Shown: positions 9,621 to 18,221 of the stretch, piece by piece | Layout: every line of letters starts with the position of its first letter | How positions within the stretch are numbered: the stretch's first letter is position 1 | Assembly: GCF_021290965.1 (NCBI RefSeq) | Contig: NZ_JAJOYT010000005.1 | Span: 248,001 to 312,000 of the forward strand | Direction: 5' to 3' | DNA from: Rheinheimera faecalis | GTDB lineage: Bacteria; Pseudomonadota; Gammaproteobacteria; Enterobacterales; Alteromonadaceae | Length of the DNA: 64,000 nucleotides | Notes under the pieces: model-generated | Told to the model about the DNA's origin: nothing | The model's input: only the letters and a program-made list of their open reading frames with translations | Databases searched by the model: none | Program-made: the position numbers and the translations under genes

Positions 9621-11690
9621 ATGTTAAATAAATCTACTCTGGCCCTTGCTGTGCTTTTTGCGCTGGCAGGCTGTGATAAAGCCCAAACTCCAACTCAAAC
9701 CACTGAAACTCCACCTGCAGCTGTGGCTGAAGTGAAGACCTTAACTTCAGGTATTGAGCTGTCCAATATGGATACCAGCGTAAAGCCACAACAGGACTTT
9801 TTCCGTTATGTAAATGGCAACTGGCTGGCAAAAACTGAAATTCCGGCAGACAAAGGCCGTTGGGGTAGTTTTGATGAATTACGTGAAAACGCGGATAAAC
9901 AAGTTCTGGCTATAGTGCAGGAACTGGTCGCAAAAACTGCAGAGCCAGGCACTGATATCCAGAAGATTTCTGATTTCTACCGCTCTTATATGGACACCGC
10001 CACACTGGATACTCTGGGGTTGGAACCGCTGAAAGCTGAATTTATTAAAGTGGATGCTGTCAGCTCTCATGCTGACTTGGCAAAACTTTGGGGCGAATTG
10101 CAGGCTGAACGCACCGGTACTCCTGTGGTGTTATATGTTGGTCAGGATCAGAAAGCATCCGATCAATACATTACGCAGGCAAACCAGTCAGGTTTAGGTA
10201 TGCCGGACCGCGACTACTATCTGAACAGCGATGAAAAGTCGAAAGAAATCCAGCAAAAGTATCAGGCTTATATCACTAAAGTAGCAGAACTGGCTGGTTG
10301 GACTGACCCTGCCAAAGTGGCCTCAACTGTTTATGCCATTGAAAGCAAACTGGCACAAGCACAGTGGAGTCGGGTACAAAACCGCGATCGTAATGCCACT
10401 TATAACAAGCTAACCGTGGCACAACTTGCTGAAACAGCTCCTGGTTTTGATTGGGCCGCGTTATTAGGCGCAGCTAAACTCGCTGATGTAAAAGAACTGG
10501 TGGTGCGTCAACCTACGTACCTGACCGCTTTTGCCAAACTGCAAAGTGAAATTTCTGTTGCAGACTGGCAGACCTATTTAAAATTCCATCTGGTTCGCGC
10601 GAACAGCCAGTTGCTGGCCAGCAGCTTTGATCAGGCCAGTTTTGAGTTTTATGGTAAAACCTTGTCTGGTTTGGAAGCTCAGCGTGACCGTGAAAAACGT
10701 GCTGTAGCTGCGCTGGAAGAATCCTTAGGCTTTATGCTGGGCAAAATCTATGTGGAACGTCACTTTAAACCTGAAGCCAAAGAGCGGATGGATCAGCTGA
10801 TTAAAAACCTGAGGGTCGCTTTTAAACAAGCTATTGATGGGCTGGAGTGGATGAGCCCTGAAACGAAAAAGGCGGCTCAGGAAAAACTCACTAAATTTAA
10901 CGCCAAAATTGGCTACCCTGATGTATGGCGTGACTACAGCTGTTTAGAAGTCAAAGCCGGTGATTTAGTGGGCAATATGCAGCGCAGCAGCCAATGTGAA
11001 TTCGACCGCATGGTAGCTAAATTAGGCAAGCCAGTGGATCGCACTGAATGGGGTATGACACCTCAAACCGTCAATGCGTACTACAGCTCGACGATGAACG
11101 AAATTGTTTTCCCTGCTGCTATTTTACAGCCACCATTTTTTAACGTAGATGCGGATGATGCAGTGAACTACGGTGCCATTGGTGGTGTGATTGGTCACGA
11201 AATTACCCATGGTTTTGACGATCAGGGCCGTCGCTCAGATGGCAATGGTAATTTAACCGATTGGTGGCAACCTACAGATGCAGAGCAGTTCCAGAAACGT
11301 GCTCAGTTGATGATTGATCAGTACAGCGCCTTTAATCCTATTGATGATTTAAAACTGCAGGGTGCTTTAGGTTTAGGTGAAAACATTGCTGACTTAGGTG
11401 GTTTAACTGTCGCCTTTAAAGCTTACCAAACTTCGTTACAAGGCAAACCTGCCGCTGTGATTGATGGCTTTAGCGGCGATCAGCGTTTCTTTATGGGCTG
11501 GTCTCAGGTCTGGCGTATTAAGTTCCGTGATGCGTCTTTACGTCAGCAAGTGATCACCGGACCTCATTCACCAGGCATGTACCGTGTGCTGGGTGTGCTG
11601 TCGAATATGCCTGAGTTTTATCAGACTTTTGATGTAAAACCAGGTGATGGTATGTACCGTGACGATGCGGTTCGGGTCAAAATCTGGTAA
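9621..11690 (+). CDS. M13 (neprilysin/PepO) family zinc metallopeptidase, lipoprotein
   Basis: A 689-residue M13 peptidase. The N-terminus is a lipoprotein signal with lipobox LAGC (VLFALAGCDK), so it should be anchored in the periplasmic face of a membrane. The zinc site is HEITH (His526, Glu527, His530) with the third ligand in GENIADLGG (Glu587); the N-terminal PQQDFFRYVNGNWL and the C-terminal GDGMYRDDAVRVKIW are characteristic of M13. It degrades oligopeptides in the periplasm. AGGA lies 6 nt before the ATG. It is monocistronic, followed by a strong terminator. Confidence 0.95.
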   Translation: MLNKSTLALAVLFALAGCDKAQTPTQTTETPPAAVAEVKTLTSGIELSNMDTSVKPQQDFFRYVNGNWLAKTEIPADKGRWGSFDELRENADKQVLAIVQELVAKTAEPGTDIQKISDFYRSYMDTATLDTLGLEPLKAEFIKVDAVSSHADLAKLWGELQAERTGTPVVLYVGQDQKASDQYITQANQSGLGMPDRDYYLNSDEKSKEIQQKYQAYITKVAELAGWTDPAKVASTVYAIESKLAQAQWSRVQNRDRNATYNKLTVAQLAETAPGFDWAALLGAAKLADVKELVVRQPTYLTAFAKLQSEISVADWQTYLKFHLVRANSQLLASSFDQASFEFYGKTLSGLEAQRDREKRAVAALEESLGFMLGKIYVERHFKPEAKERMDQLIKNLRVAFKQAIDGLEWMSPETKKAAQEKLTKFNAKIGYPDVWRDYSCLEVKAGDLVGNMQRSSQCEFDRMVAKLGKPVDRTEWGMTPQTVNAYYSSTMNEIVFPAAILQPPFFNVDADDAVNYGAIGGVIGHEITHGFDDQGRRSDGNGNLTDWWQPTDAEQFQKRAQLMIDQYSAFNPIDDLKLQGALGLGENIADLGGLTVAFKAYQTSLQGKPAAVIDGFSGDQRFFMGWSQVWRIKFRDASLRQQVITGPHSPGMYRVLGVLSNMPEFYQTFDVKPGDGMYRDDAVRVKIW

Positions 11691-11708
11691 TAAACCAGAC
11701 GTAGATAG

Positions 11709-11738
11709 AAGGACGCTTTTTAGCGTCCTTTATTTTTT
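11709..11738 (+). terminator. Rho-independent terminator after the M13 peptidase gene
   Basis: AAGGACGCT (11709-11717) pairs with AGCGTCCTT (11722-11730) around a 4-nt loop, followed by TATTTTTT. Confidence 0.92.
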
Positions 11739-11796
11739 AAGTGGTGCAGGGCATAGTAGATTTGGGTTGCTGCTAAAAGTAGAACCTGGCCTGACC

Positions 11797-11810
11797 TGAA
11801 TACGTATTCA
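11797..11810. promoter_or_regulatory. Probable LacI-family operator upstream of the MFS sugar carrier
   Basis: TGAATACGTATTCA is a perfect 14-bp palindrome with the central CG step typical of LacI/GalR operators. It lies ~210 bp before the MFS carrier start, in a 281-bp intergenic region (11739-12019) that shows no other clear structure. The obvious candidate regulator is the LacI-type protein encoded at 14579-15652. A second copy of the core AATACGTATT occurs at 16127-16136. Binding itself is inference. Confidence 0.55.
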
Positions 11811-12019
11811 TCTTGTTGTATAGCATGCATCGCTGTTCTAATCGGGCACCCTACAAAAGAATGTGCAGCATAGATAGACTGCATCTAGATCTCAGGATAA
11901 AGGTCTGCAGACCAAAAGCCAAAGTGCTTCGCCTGAGATTAACGCCGAATTTTATTCAAGAGTGGCTGGTTGATGGATTTATTCCTCAATAAAGCCGCCG
12001 GACTCAACAGGACAACGAT

Positions 12020-13531
12020 ATGCAACAAAAGCCCAATCTCAGTTTTTGGCAAATCTGGAATATGTGTTTTGGATTCCTGGGGATCCAGTTTGGTTTTGCT
12101 CTGCAAAATGGTAACGTCAGCCGGATTTTCCAGACGTTAGGTGCCAGTATTGATGAAATCCCTATTCTTTGGATTGCAGCCCCTTTAACAGGTTTATTAG
12201 TGCAGCCTTTGATTGGCCACTTTAGTGATAAAACCTGGACTAAGCTGGGCCGTCGTCGGCCGTTTTTCCTTTATGGCGCTATAGTCACTACCTTAGCGTT
12301 ATTTTTTATGCCCAACTCGCCTGGCTTGTGGATTGCTGCTGGTATGTTGTGGATTTTAGACGCTGCCATTAACGTCACTATGGAGCCCTTCCGTGCTTTT
12401 GTTGGCGACAACTTAAATGCCAAACAACGCCCTATGGGCTTTTCAATGCAAAGCTTCTTTATTGGTGTGGGAGCTGTTATAGCATCTGCTTTGCCCTGGA
12501 TCCTGACCAATTGGTTTGAGGTTGCCAACACTGCACCTGAAGGTCAAATCCCTGATTCAGTGAAGTACTCTTTTTATGTGGGCGGTGCTGTATTACTGCT
12601 TGCTGTGCTTTGGACTGTGATCCGCAGCAAAGAGTACAGCCCTGCTGAACTGGCTGAATATGAAAAAGCTGAACTGGCCGAGCCAAATCATCAGGCACCT
12701 GCTATGCAGCCAGCAGGTTCAGGTAAAACCTATTTCCACCGTGGCTGGGCTTTTGTGTTGGTCGGTATTATCTGTCTGACGGTTGTGTACAACTGGGATA
12801 TGGACAAACAGCTGTATATTCTTGGCGGCGGTTTAGCTGCTTTTGGTTTATTGCAATGGCTGACCAGCTGGTACAAAACCAAAGAAAACTACAATATGGT
12901 GGTGCAGATCATCGATGATTTGTACAGCATGCCTATCACTATGCGGCGCTTAGCTGTAGTACAGTTTTTCTCCTGGTTTGCATTGTTTTCATTATGGATT
13001 TATACCACAGCCGCTGTCACTGCCACTCATTATGGCAGCAGCGATACCACCTCAGCCGCTTATAACGAAGGCGCAGATTGGGTCGGCATTTTGTTTGCAA
13101 TTTACAATGGTTTTGCCGCTATTGCAGCCTTGTTAATCCCTATTATGGTGCGCAAGTCCAGTATCCAGTTGACGCACAGTTTTAACCTGGTCTGTGGCGC
13201 TTTTGGTTTATTTGGCTTTATGTGGATAGAAGATCCTATGATGTTGTGGATCCCTATGATTGGTGTAGGCATGGCGTGGGCATCGATTTTATCTTTGCCT
13301 TACGCTTTGTTAGCCGACAGCCTGCCTGCCAACAAGATGGGGGTGTACATGGGGATATTTAATATCTTTATCGTGTTACCGCAGTTATTAGCTGCCAGCA
13401 TTTTGGGTTCGCTGGTCAATCATCTGTTTGAGAAACAAGCTATTTATGCGCTGGTGATAGGTGGTGTGAGCTGGATTATTGCCGCTTTGTATGTACTGCG
13501 AGTCAAAACCCGCCGCTTAGCGTCTAAATAA
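12020..13531 (+). CDS. MFS sugar (maltose-type) transporter
   Basis: A 503-residue, 12-helix major facilitator. NGNVSRIFQTLGA, PLTGLLVQPLIGHFSDKTWTKLGRRRPFF (the MFS loop 2-3 signature) and SLPYALLADSLPANKMGVYMGIFN are typical of the maltose/glycoside-type carriers of Shewanella, Xanthomonas and Caulobacter mal loci, related to the sucrose/SLC45 group. It would move maltose or maltodextrin breakdown products from periplasm to cytoplasm by cation symport. AGGA lies 8 nt upstream of the ATG. The location between the hydrolase genes and a LacI regulator, with a LacI-like operator upstream, supports a maltodextrin role. Confidence 0.88.
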   Translation: MQQKPNLSFWQIWNMCFGFLGIQFGFALQNGNVSRIFQTLGASIDEIPILWIAAPLTGLLVQPLIGHFSDKTWTKLGRRRPFFLYGAIVTTLALFFMPNSPGLWIAAGMLWILDAAINVTMEPFRAFVGDNLNAKQRPMGFSMQSFFIGVGAVIASALPWILTNWFEVANTAPEGQIPDSVKYSFYVGGAVLLLAVLWTVIRSKEYSPAELAEYEKAELAEPNHQAPAMQPAGSGKTYFHRGWAFVLVGIICLTVVYNWDMDKQLYILGGGLAAFGLLQWLTSWYKTKENYNMVVQIIDDLYSMPITMRRLAVVQFFSWFALFSLWIYTTAAVTATHYGSSDTTSAAYNEGADWVGILFAIYNGFAAIAALLIPIMVRKSSIQLTHSFNLVCGAFGLFGFMWIEDPMMLWIPMIGVGMAWASILSLPYALLADSLPANKMGVYMGIFNIFIVLPQLLAASILGSLVNHLFEKQAIYALVIGGVSWIIAALYVLRVKTRRLASK

Positions 13532-13562
13532 GTGTTTAAGCCATAGTTCGCATAGCTCTCCC

Positions 13563-13599
13563 GCTTCTGGCCTTGTTTAGCGATGGACAGGCCAGAAGC
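13563..13599. terminator. Hairpin between convergent genes
   Basis: GCTTCTGGCC (13563-13572) and GGCCAGAAGC (13590-13599) are exact complements around a 17-nt loop, located between the stop codons of the MFS carrier and rlmF. No T tract follows on either strand, so it may be a weak bidirectional terminator or an mRNA-stabilising stem rather than an intrinsic terminator. Confidence 0.5.
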
Positions 13600-13621
13600 A
13601 CCTTTACTGCTTCCGCTGTTG

Positions 13622-14557
13622 TTATTTCTTTTGCCACCTGAATTGAGCCCAGAGCTGACGCTGTTTGTCCGGCATAAAACTCCAGGCTAAAATCCGGCTT
13701 TGTTTATTGCCTTGTTGCATGTCAAGCAGTTGGTGTTGTGCTCCCAGCTTGTTCAGTTGCAGCTGCAATGCGGGCACATTCTCTTGTTTTGACACCAGAC
13801 TGCTAAACCACAACACTTGCTGCGCATAACTTTGACTTTCTTCGATCATAAGACGGATAAAGGCAGCTTCGCCACCATCACACCATAGCTCATGCGAACG
13901 GCCAGCAAAGTTCAGCTCTGCGCTTTTTTGCCCAAGATTTCGGGCTTTACGTTCACTGCCTTCCAACGCCTGTTCAGCTGAGTTATGAAAAGGTGGATTG
14001 CACAAGGTCAGATCAAATAAATCATCAGGCTGAATAATGCCGTGAAAAATATGTGCTGACTTGTGTTGCTGACGCAAAGCGATTTTATGGTTCAGCTGAT
14101 TTTGGTTGATCAAAAGCTGAGCTGCAGCCACAGCGTCCTGATCCAATTCAGAGGCTGTGACTTTCCAACCGTATTCAGCTTGAGCCAGCAATGGGTAAAT
14201 CAGGTTAGCGCCACAGCCTGTATCCAGCAGCTGTACTTTGCTGCCGGTCGGAACTTTGTTTTTATTCAATAAAGCGAGCAGGTCTGCCAGATAATGCAGA
14301 TAATCAACCCGGCCTGGTACCGCAGGGCATAAGAAGCCATCAGGCAGTTGCCAGTGCTCCACAGAGTACATGTGCTTTAACAGCGCTTGATTCAGAGTTT
14401 TAACTGCAGCTGGATTAGCAAAGTCGATTGATAGCATGCCATAGCCATTATCGCGGACAAAAACAGTGAGTGCAGGAACTGCGGCACAGAGGGCTGCAAA
14501 ATCATAGGGTTGATGGTGTTTATTTCGCAGATGCAAAGCTTTGTTGGATATCTTCAT
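13622..14557 (-). CDS. rlmF: 23S rRNA (adenine(1618)-N6)-methyltransferase RlmF
   Basis: A 311-residue SAM-dependent methyltransferase. The N-terminus (NKHHQPYDFAALCAAVPAL, then IDFANPAAVKTLNQALLKH) is characteristic of RlmF (YbiN). The SAM-binding LLDTGCGANLIYPLLA and catalytic NPPFH motifs are present. It methylates N6 of A1618 in 23S rRNA. I choose ATG at 14557 over a TTG one codon upstream. It is unrelated to the surrounding sugar genes. Confidence 0.93.
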   Translation of the reverse strand: MKISNKALHLRNKHHQPYDFAALCAAVPALTVFVRDNGYGMLSIDFANPAAVKTLNQALLKHMYSVEHWQLPDGFLCPAVPGRVDYLHYLADLLALLNKNKVPTGSKVQLLDTGCGANLIYPLLAQAEYGWKVTASELDQDAVAAAQLLINQNQLNHKIALRQQHKSAHIFHGIIQPDDLFDLTLCNPPFHNSAEQALEGSERKARNLGQKSAELNFAGRSHELWCDGGEAAFIRLMIEESQSYAQQVLWFSSLVSKQENVPALQLQLNKLGAQHQLLDMQQGNKQSRILAWSFMPDKQRQLWAQFRWQKK

Positions 14558-14578
14558 CAAAGGAACCTGGGCTGCAGC

Positions 14579-15652
14579 TTAACGCTCTGCAGCACCACAA
14601 GATTGACGGACAATAATTTTTGGCTGAATTTCTGTTAATTCTACGGCCTGATGGTTAATCAGTTTTAGTAAGTTAACCACCAGCATTTCACCAGCCAAAG
14701 AAGTATTTTGTTGAATAGTAGTTAAAGCCGGCGAGGAAAATGAAGCAACAGGAATATCGTCAAAACCTACTACAGCGACATCTTCAGGCACTTTCAGGCC
14801 TTTTTTCTGTAATGCACGAATAGCACCTATCGCAATCAAATCACTGGCACAAAACAGCGCATCAAAGCTTTTACCCTGAGCGTGAAGTTCGTTAATCGCA
14901 TCAAAACCTGCTTGTTCTGTTGAGATAGCATCCAGCTGCGCCACAGTGTCTTCGGCTATTCCTGCTTGCTGTAAGGCGTGCACCATGCCTTGATAACGGG
15001 CCAAAAATTCAGGGCTGTTGTCGGATGCATTGCCAATAAAAGCAAAACGTTTTCGACCTTGTTGTAACAGATGTTGTCCGGCCAGCTTGCCACCTTGCAG
15101 GTTATTACTACGAATAGTGAATTCAGGATGGCCATGCACTTCAGCGCCCCAGCAGACAAAATGGGTTTGCTGTGCCAGCAGGGTATTGAGTTTTTCTTCG
15201 TAATCTTTGTAGTCGCCATACCCCAACAGAATAATACCATCGGCTTTTTTACTGTCTTCGTAGTCAGCGTGCCAGTCATTACTTAGCTGCTGAAATGAGA
15301 CCAATAAGTCGTGGCCACGTTGACTGCAGGCGCGGGTAATACTGCCGAGCATAGCAAGGAAAAATGGATTAATCTGGGATTCGTCTACAGTCGGGTCTTC
15401 AAACAACAAAAGCGCCAAAGTACCAGTCGTCTGCTTGCGTAAATTACTGGCGTTTTTATCCACCTTGTAATTCAGCTGTTTGGCGATGGCAAAAATTTTG
15501 TCTTTGGTTTCCTGATTAACCGCCGGGCTGTCACGCAAAGCACGCGAAACTGTGGATTGCGATACGCCGGCCAGATAAGCGATATCAAAAGAGGTCGCTT
15601 TTCCTTTCATCGGTGTCATCGGGGCTATTCCTGGCTGATTTGTTGACTTCAT
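14579..15652 (-). CDS. LacI-family transcriptional regulator, probable maltodextrin regulator
   Basis: A 357-residue LacI/GalR protein. The helix-turn-helix FDIAYLAGVSQSTVSRALRDSP starts near residue 22, followed by the hinge region and a periplasmic-binding-protein-like sensor (GTLALLLFEDP; DALFCASDLIAIGAIRALQKKGLKVPEDVAVVGFDDIPVASFSSPALTTI). It probably represses or activates the maltodextrin genes in response to a sugar. The first 15 residues before MKGKATSFD are an atypical extension; alternative starts are at 15619 and 15610. The ATG at 15652 is preceded by AGAAGGG, contributed by the end of the adjacent 125-bp repeat. Confidence 0.9.
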   Translation of the reverse strand: MKSTNQPGIAPMTPMKGKATSFDIAYLAGVSQSTVSRALRDSPAVNQETKDKIFAIAKQLNYKVDKNASNLRKQTTGTLALLLFEDPTVDESQINPFFLAMLGSITRACSQRGHDLLVSFQQLSNDWHADYEDSKKADGIILLGYGDYKDYEEKLNTLLAQQTHFVCWGAEVHGHPEFTIRSNNLQGGKLAGQHLLQQGRKRFAFIGNASDNSPEFLARYQGMVHALQQAGIAEDTVAQLDAISTEQAGFDAINELHAQGKSFDALFCASDLIAIGAIRALQKKGLKVPEDVAVVGFDDIPVASFSSPALTTIQQNTSLAGEMLVVNLLKLINHQAVELTEIQPKIIVRQSCGAAER

Positions 15653-15654
15653 AT

Positions 15655-15955
15655 ACCCTTCTTTCTTGAAGCTGCAGCTGCGTTGACTGCGCTCTCTCGC
15701 CCCAATCGCATAGGACGACTATGCTCATGGGGCCTCGTTCTCTTGTCGCCTTGCCGCAACTCCAATTAATTTGGGTAACACCCTTCTTTCTTGAAGCTGC
15801 AGCTGCGTTGACTGCGCTCTATCGCCTCAGTCACATAGGACAACTATGCTCTTGAGGACTCTATTTCTTGTCGCCTTGCTGCAACTCCAATTAATTTGGG
15901 TAATACCCTTCTTTCTTGAAACTGCAGCTGCGTTGACTGCGCTCTCTCGCCCTAA
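15655..15955. repeat. Tandem 125-bp palindromic intergenic repeat (two full units and a partial third)
   Basis: Units begin with ACCCTTCTTTCTTGAA at 15655, 15780 and 15905, an exact 125-bp period; the third is cut off around 15955. Each full unit is an imperfect inverted repeat centred on a hairpin such as GCCCCAATCGCATAG / CTATGCTCATGGGGC and ends in CAACTCCAATTAATTTGGG. Units 1 and 2 differ at scattered positions, some compensatory in the stem (CCCCAAT..ATGGGG against CTCAGT..TTGAGG). Related copies lie at 18222-18345 and 47157-47292. No coding content is supported here. The unit may be a dispersed REP/MITE-like element. Confidence 0.9.
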
Positions 15956-15973
15956 CATAGCTTTATCTGCGAG

Positions 15974-16000
15974 ACGGGCTGGGATAAACCCAACCCTTAC
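15974..16000 (-). repeat. Small dispersed hairpin, GTAGGGG...CCCG family
   Basis: GGGCTGGG (15976-15983) faces CCCAACCC (15989-15996) around ATAAA, with flanks that match (on the minus strand) the hairpins at 47249-47273, 47839-47863 and 55241-55272. It lies just after the truncated third 125-bp unit. Confidence 0.6.
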
Positions 16001-16125
16001 GATAGCTCTTTGTTACCACTACAGTCACTGACTTGTTTATTCTTATTTATAGTGGGCATCATAGCATTAAATTGGCGCCTGGTATCCTTTTCGAAGGGCT
16101 CCCTAAGTACCTCATTATCTGACTT

Positions 16126-16137
16126 AAATACGTATTT
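16126..16137. promoter_or_regulatory. Palindrome sharing the LacI-like operator core
   Basis: AAATACGTATTT is a perfect 12-bp palindrome that shares the 10-bp core AATACGTATT with the palindrome upstream of the MFS carrier. It lies ~140 bp before the MipA gene and ~475 bp before the lacI-type gene on the other side. The rest of 16001-16262 is AT-rich and shows no supported gene. Confidence 0.4.
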
Positions 16138-16277
16138 TGTTAAGCTATGGATCCCATCTTTTAGCCTGGTTGGTTTGTGATTGGACGCGGCAATTTGTGC
16201 GAAGTTGTTAACTTTACTTAAGCTGTTTTGCATTAACTGCTAAAGTATGCGGCATTCATAGTATGGGTCATGTGTCG

Positions 16278-17135
16278 ATGAAATCAGTAGTTTGGCTTTT
16301 TCTCACCTGCTTTTTGGGTAGCAGCGCCGCTTTGGCATGCACCAGAGACGAAGACGGTTGTGTAGAGTCTGAACAATTTCAATTGTCTGTTGCTTTGGGC
16401 GCAGGACAACGCAGTAACCCTCTGTACGATGGCGAAAGCTTCCCTATGCTGCTTTTGCCGGATTTTAGTTACTACACTGACAGCTGGTTTATTGATAATG
16501 GTACAGTGGGTTACAGCCTTGCACAGAATGACCAGTTCGCTGTTAGTCTTGTGATGCGACTGAACTCTGAAAAAGGTTACTTTCAACGCTGGTTCGCTGG
16601 CAATGTGATCACCATGAACACCTCCGGTTCTTTTTTACCTCCAGAAGTTGAAATTGGCACTGAAAAATCAATGAGTGCGGTTTCAGTTGAGCATGTGAAA
16701 AAAAGACCAACAGCTGTGGATGCAGGGCTGCAGTTCAACTGGTTTGGCGAACAATGGCAAAGTCGGCTGAACCTGTGGCAAGACGTCAACTCAAAGTATG
16801 AAGGCCAGAATGCCAGTCTGAGTTGGTCAAGGTTTTGGCCTCTGGCTGGTGGTCAGTTTGATCTGAGTACCAGCTTGTACTGGAAAAGTGCCAAACTGAT
16901 CGATACCTATTATGGTGTAGGTGAAGATGAGCTGTATTACCTGGAACGATACCAGGGGAGAGCCAGCTGGCAACCTGAATTACGTTTAGGCTGGCAGAAG
17001 GCTCTGACTTCACGCTGGTCTGTGCTTACTTTTTATAGATATCTGCATCTGGATGATGCCATGACGGATAGTCCGTTAGTGCAGGATGATTCAGTGCAGA
17101 CCTGGTTTGTAGGTATGAGTTATCGCTTTTATTGA
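16278..17135 (+). CDS. MipA/OmpV family outer-membrane protein
   Basis: About 285 residues with signal peptide (MKSVVWLFLTCFLGSSAALA). The mature part matches the MipA/OmpV family: SVALGAGQRSNPLYDGE near the start, PDFSYYTDSWFIDNGTVGYSL, and the aromatic end FVGMSYRFY of an outer-membrane beta-barrel. MipA-type proteins scaffold murein enzymes or act as porin-like proteins linked to antimicrobial stress. ATG at 16263 would add five residues; neither start has a good Shine-Dalgarno. It begins a four-gene set with a DUF3019-like gene and a two-component system, an arrangement suggesting the regulator controls MipA expression. Confidence 0.88.
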   Translation: MKSVVWLFLTCFLGSSAALACTRDEDGCVESEQFQLSVALGAGQRSNPLYDGESFPMLLLPDFSYYTDSWFIDNGTVGYSLAQNDQFAVSLVMRLNSEKGYFQRWFAGNVITMNTSGSFLPPEVEIGTEKSMSAVSVEHVKKRPTAVDAGLQFNWFGEQWQSRLNLWQDVNSKYEGQNASLSWSRFWPLAGGQFDLSTSLYWKSAKLIDTYYGVGEDELYYLERYQGRASWQPELRLGWQKALTSRWSVLTFYRYLHLDDAMTDSPLVQDDSVQTWFVGMSYRFY

Positions 17136-17149
17136 CGTAAGGATTGGGA

Positions 17150-17524
17150 ATGCTAGGGCTGTTATTCGCCGGTAATATGTTGCTGGTAACGGCCCAAACC
17201 CCTGAATGCAGGGCTGAATTATGCTGGTCTGTAAGTCCGGCTTTTTGCGTTTCTGCAACACCAGACCAACAGTGTGAAGCTCAGCTCAAAGTCAGTTGGA
17301 GCAGCAACAAAGCGGAAAATGTATGTCTGTATTTTGCACAAGAAAAAATGCAGTGTTGGCAACAGGCACAGCAAGGACAGTGGCAGCAATTGTTAAGCTG
17401 GCCGGGTAAAACGGAAGTCAGATTGCAAAATGACACGCAAGTGTTGTTGCAGAAAGAGTTAATTGTATTAAGCCGTCAGCCGGAAAAAAGACGACGTCTG
17501 GTGGCACCCTGGAGTGTGTTCTGA
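17150..17524 (+). CDS. DUF3019-like periplasmic protein
   Basis: A 124-residue protein with a short signal sequence (LGLLFAGNMLLVTA). Six cysteines occur in the mature part (PECRAELCWSVSPAFCVS, DQQCEAQL, NVCLYF, MQCWQQ), with a Trp-rich immunoglobulin-like pattern and a basic C-terminus (PEKRRRLVAPWSVF), resembling DUF3019 proteins seen next to MipA and OmpR-type systems in Alteromonadales. I choose ATG 17150, since AAGGA at 17139-17143 is 6 nt upstream, over TTG 17144. Its TGA overlaps the response-regulator ATG by one base. Function unknown; a periplasmic partner of the sensor or of MipA is possible. Confidence 0.75.
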   Translation: MLGLLFAGNMLLVTAQTPECRAELCWSVSPAFCVSATPDQQCEAQLKVSWSSNKAENVCLYFAQEKMQCWQQAQQGQWQQLLSWPGKTEVRLQNDTQVLLQKELIVLSRQPEKRRRLVAPWSVF

Positions 17525-18219
17525 TGCAAAAAATCTTATTGGTTGAAGATGATGCCCGCTTGGCTGCTTTAGTGCAGAGTTTTTTACAGCAACAAGGTTT
17601 TGAAGTCCGGTTGGAAAGCCGCGGCGATACAGTCCCGGCTATTTGTCAGACCTGGCAGCCCGACCTCGTGATCCTGGATTTGATGTTACCAGGTATGGAC
17701 GGTTTTACTATTTGCCGTACTATTCGTCCCTGGTTTACGGCTCCTATTCTGATGTTAACAGCCAAACAAGGGGATATTGATCAGGTTCTTGGTCTGGAAT
17801 TAGGTGCTGATGATTATGTCATTAAACCTGTTGAACCTCGTGTATTGCTGGCACGGGTGCACGCTTTGTTAAGACGAGGCAGCCCAGCGCAAAAAACTGA
17901 AAATCAGGAGCTTAGTTTTGGCAAACTCAATCTGAATAACAGTGCCCGTGAAGCTCACTTTGCCGACGAAATGGTGGAGTTGACCAGCTATGAATTTGAT
18001 TTGTTATGGATGCTGGCTAAACATGCCGGCCAAACAGTAAAACGTGAAGCTATCCATAAACAAATTATTGGTCGTGAGTATGATGGTCTGGATCGCACTG
18101 TTGATGTCAGAGTGTCGCATTTGCGCCGTAAACTGAATGACAATGCGGAAACACCTTTCCGGATTAAAACTGTCTGGGGTAAGGGGTATTTGTTCGTTGC
18201 TGATGCCTGGAATAGCTAA
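17524..18219 (+). CDS. OmpR/PhoB-family response regulator
   Basis: A 231-residue regulator with receiver domain (acidic pair Glu8/Asp9/Asp10, phosphoacceptor Asp52 in LDLMLPGMDG, lysine in DDYVIKP) and a C-terminal winged helix (ELTSYEFDLLWMLAKHAGQTVKREAI...DGLDRTVDVRVSHLRRKL). It resembles RstA. It overlaps the DUF3019-like gene by one base. A copy of the 125-bp palindromic repeat directly follows its stop codon and separates it from its kinase gene. Confidence 0.94.
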   Translation: MQKILLVEDDARLAALVQSFLQQQGFEVRLESRGDTVPAICQTWQPDLVILDLMLPGMDGFTICRTIRPWFTAPILMLTAKQGDIDQVLGLELGADDYVIKPVEPRVLLARVHALLRRGSPAQKTENQELSFGKLNLNNSAREAHFADEMVELTSYEFDLLWMLAKHAGQTVKREAIHKQIIGREYDGLDRTVDVRVSHLRRKLNDNAETPFRIKTVWGKGYLFVADAWNS

Positions 18220-18221
18220 AC

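Noticed and set aside
15846-16031. 61-codon frame on the plus strand in the 125-bp repeats
   Set aside because: It is made of repeat sequence, and similar frames arise from the other copies (18286-18477, 47086-47283); no ribosome binding site.
15997-16233. A 78-codon open frame on the minus strand beginning MQNSLSKVNNFAQ
   Set aside because: It lies in the regulatory region before mipA, contains the AATACGTATT palindrome, and matches no family I know; the C-terminus falls in a repeat hairpin. Kept out for lack of positive evidence.
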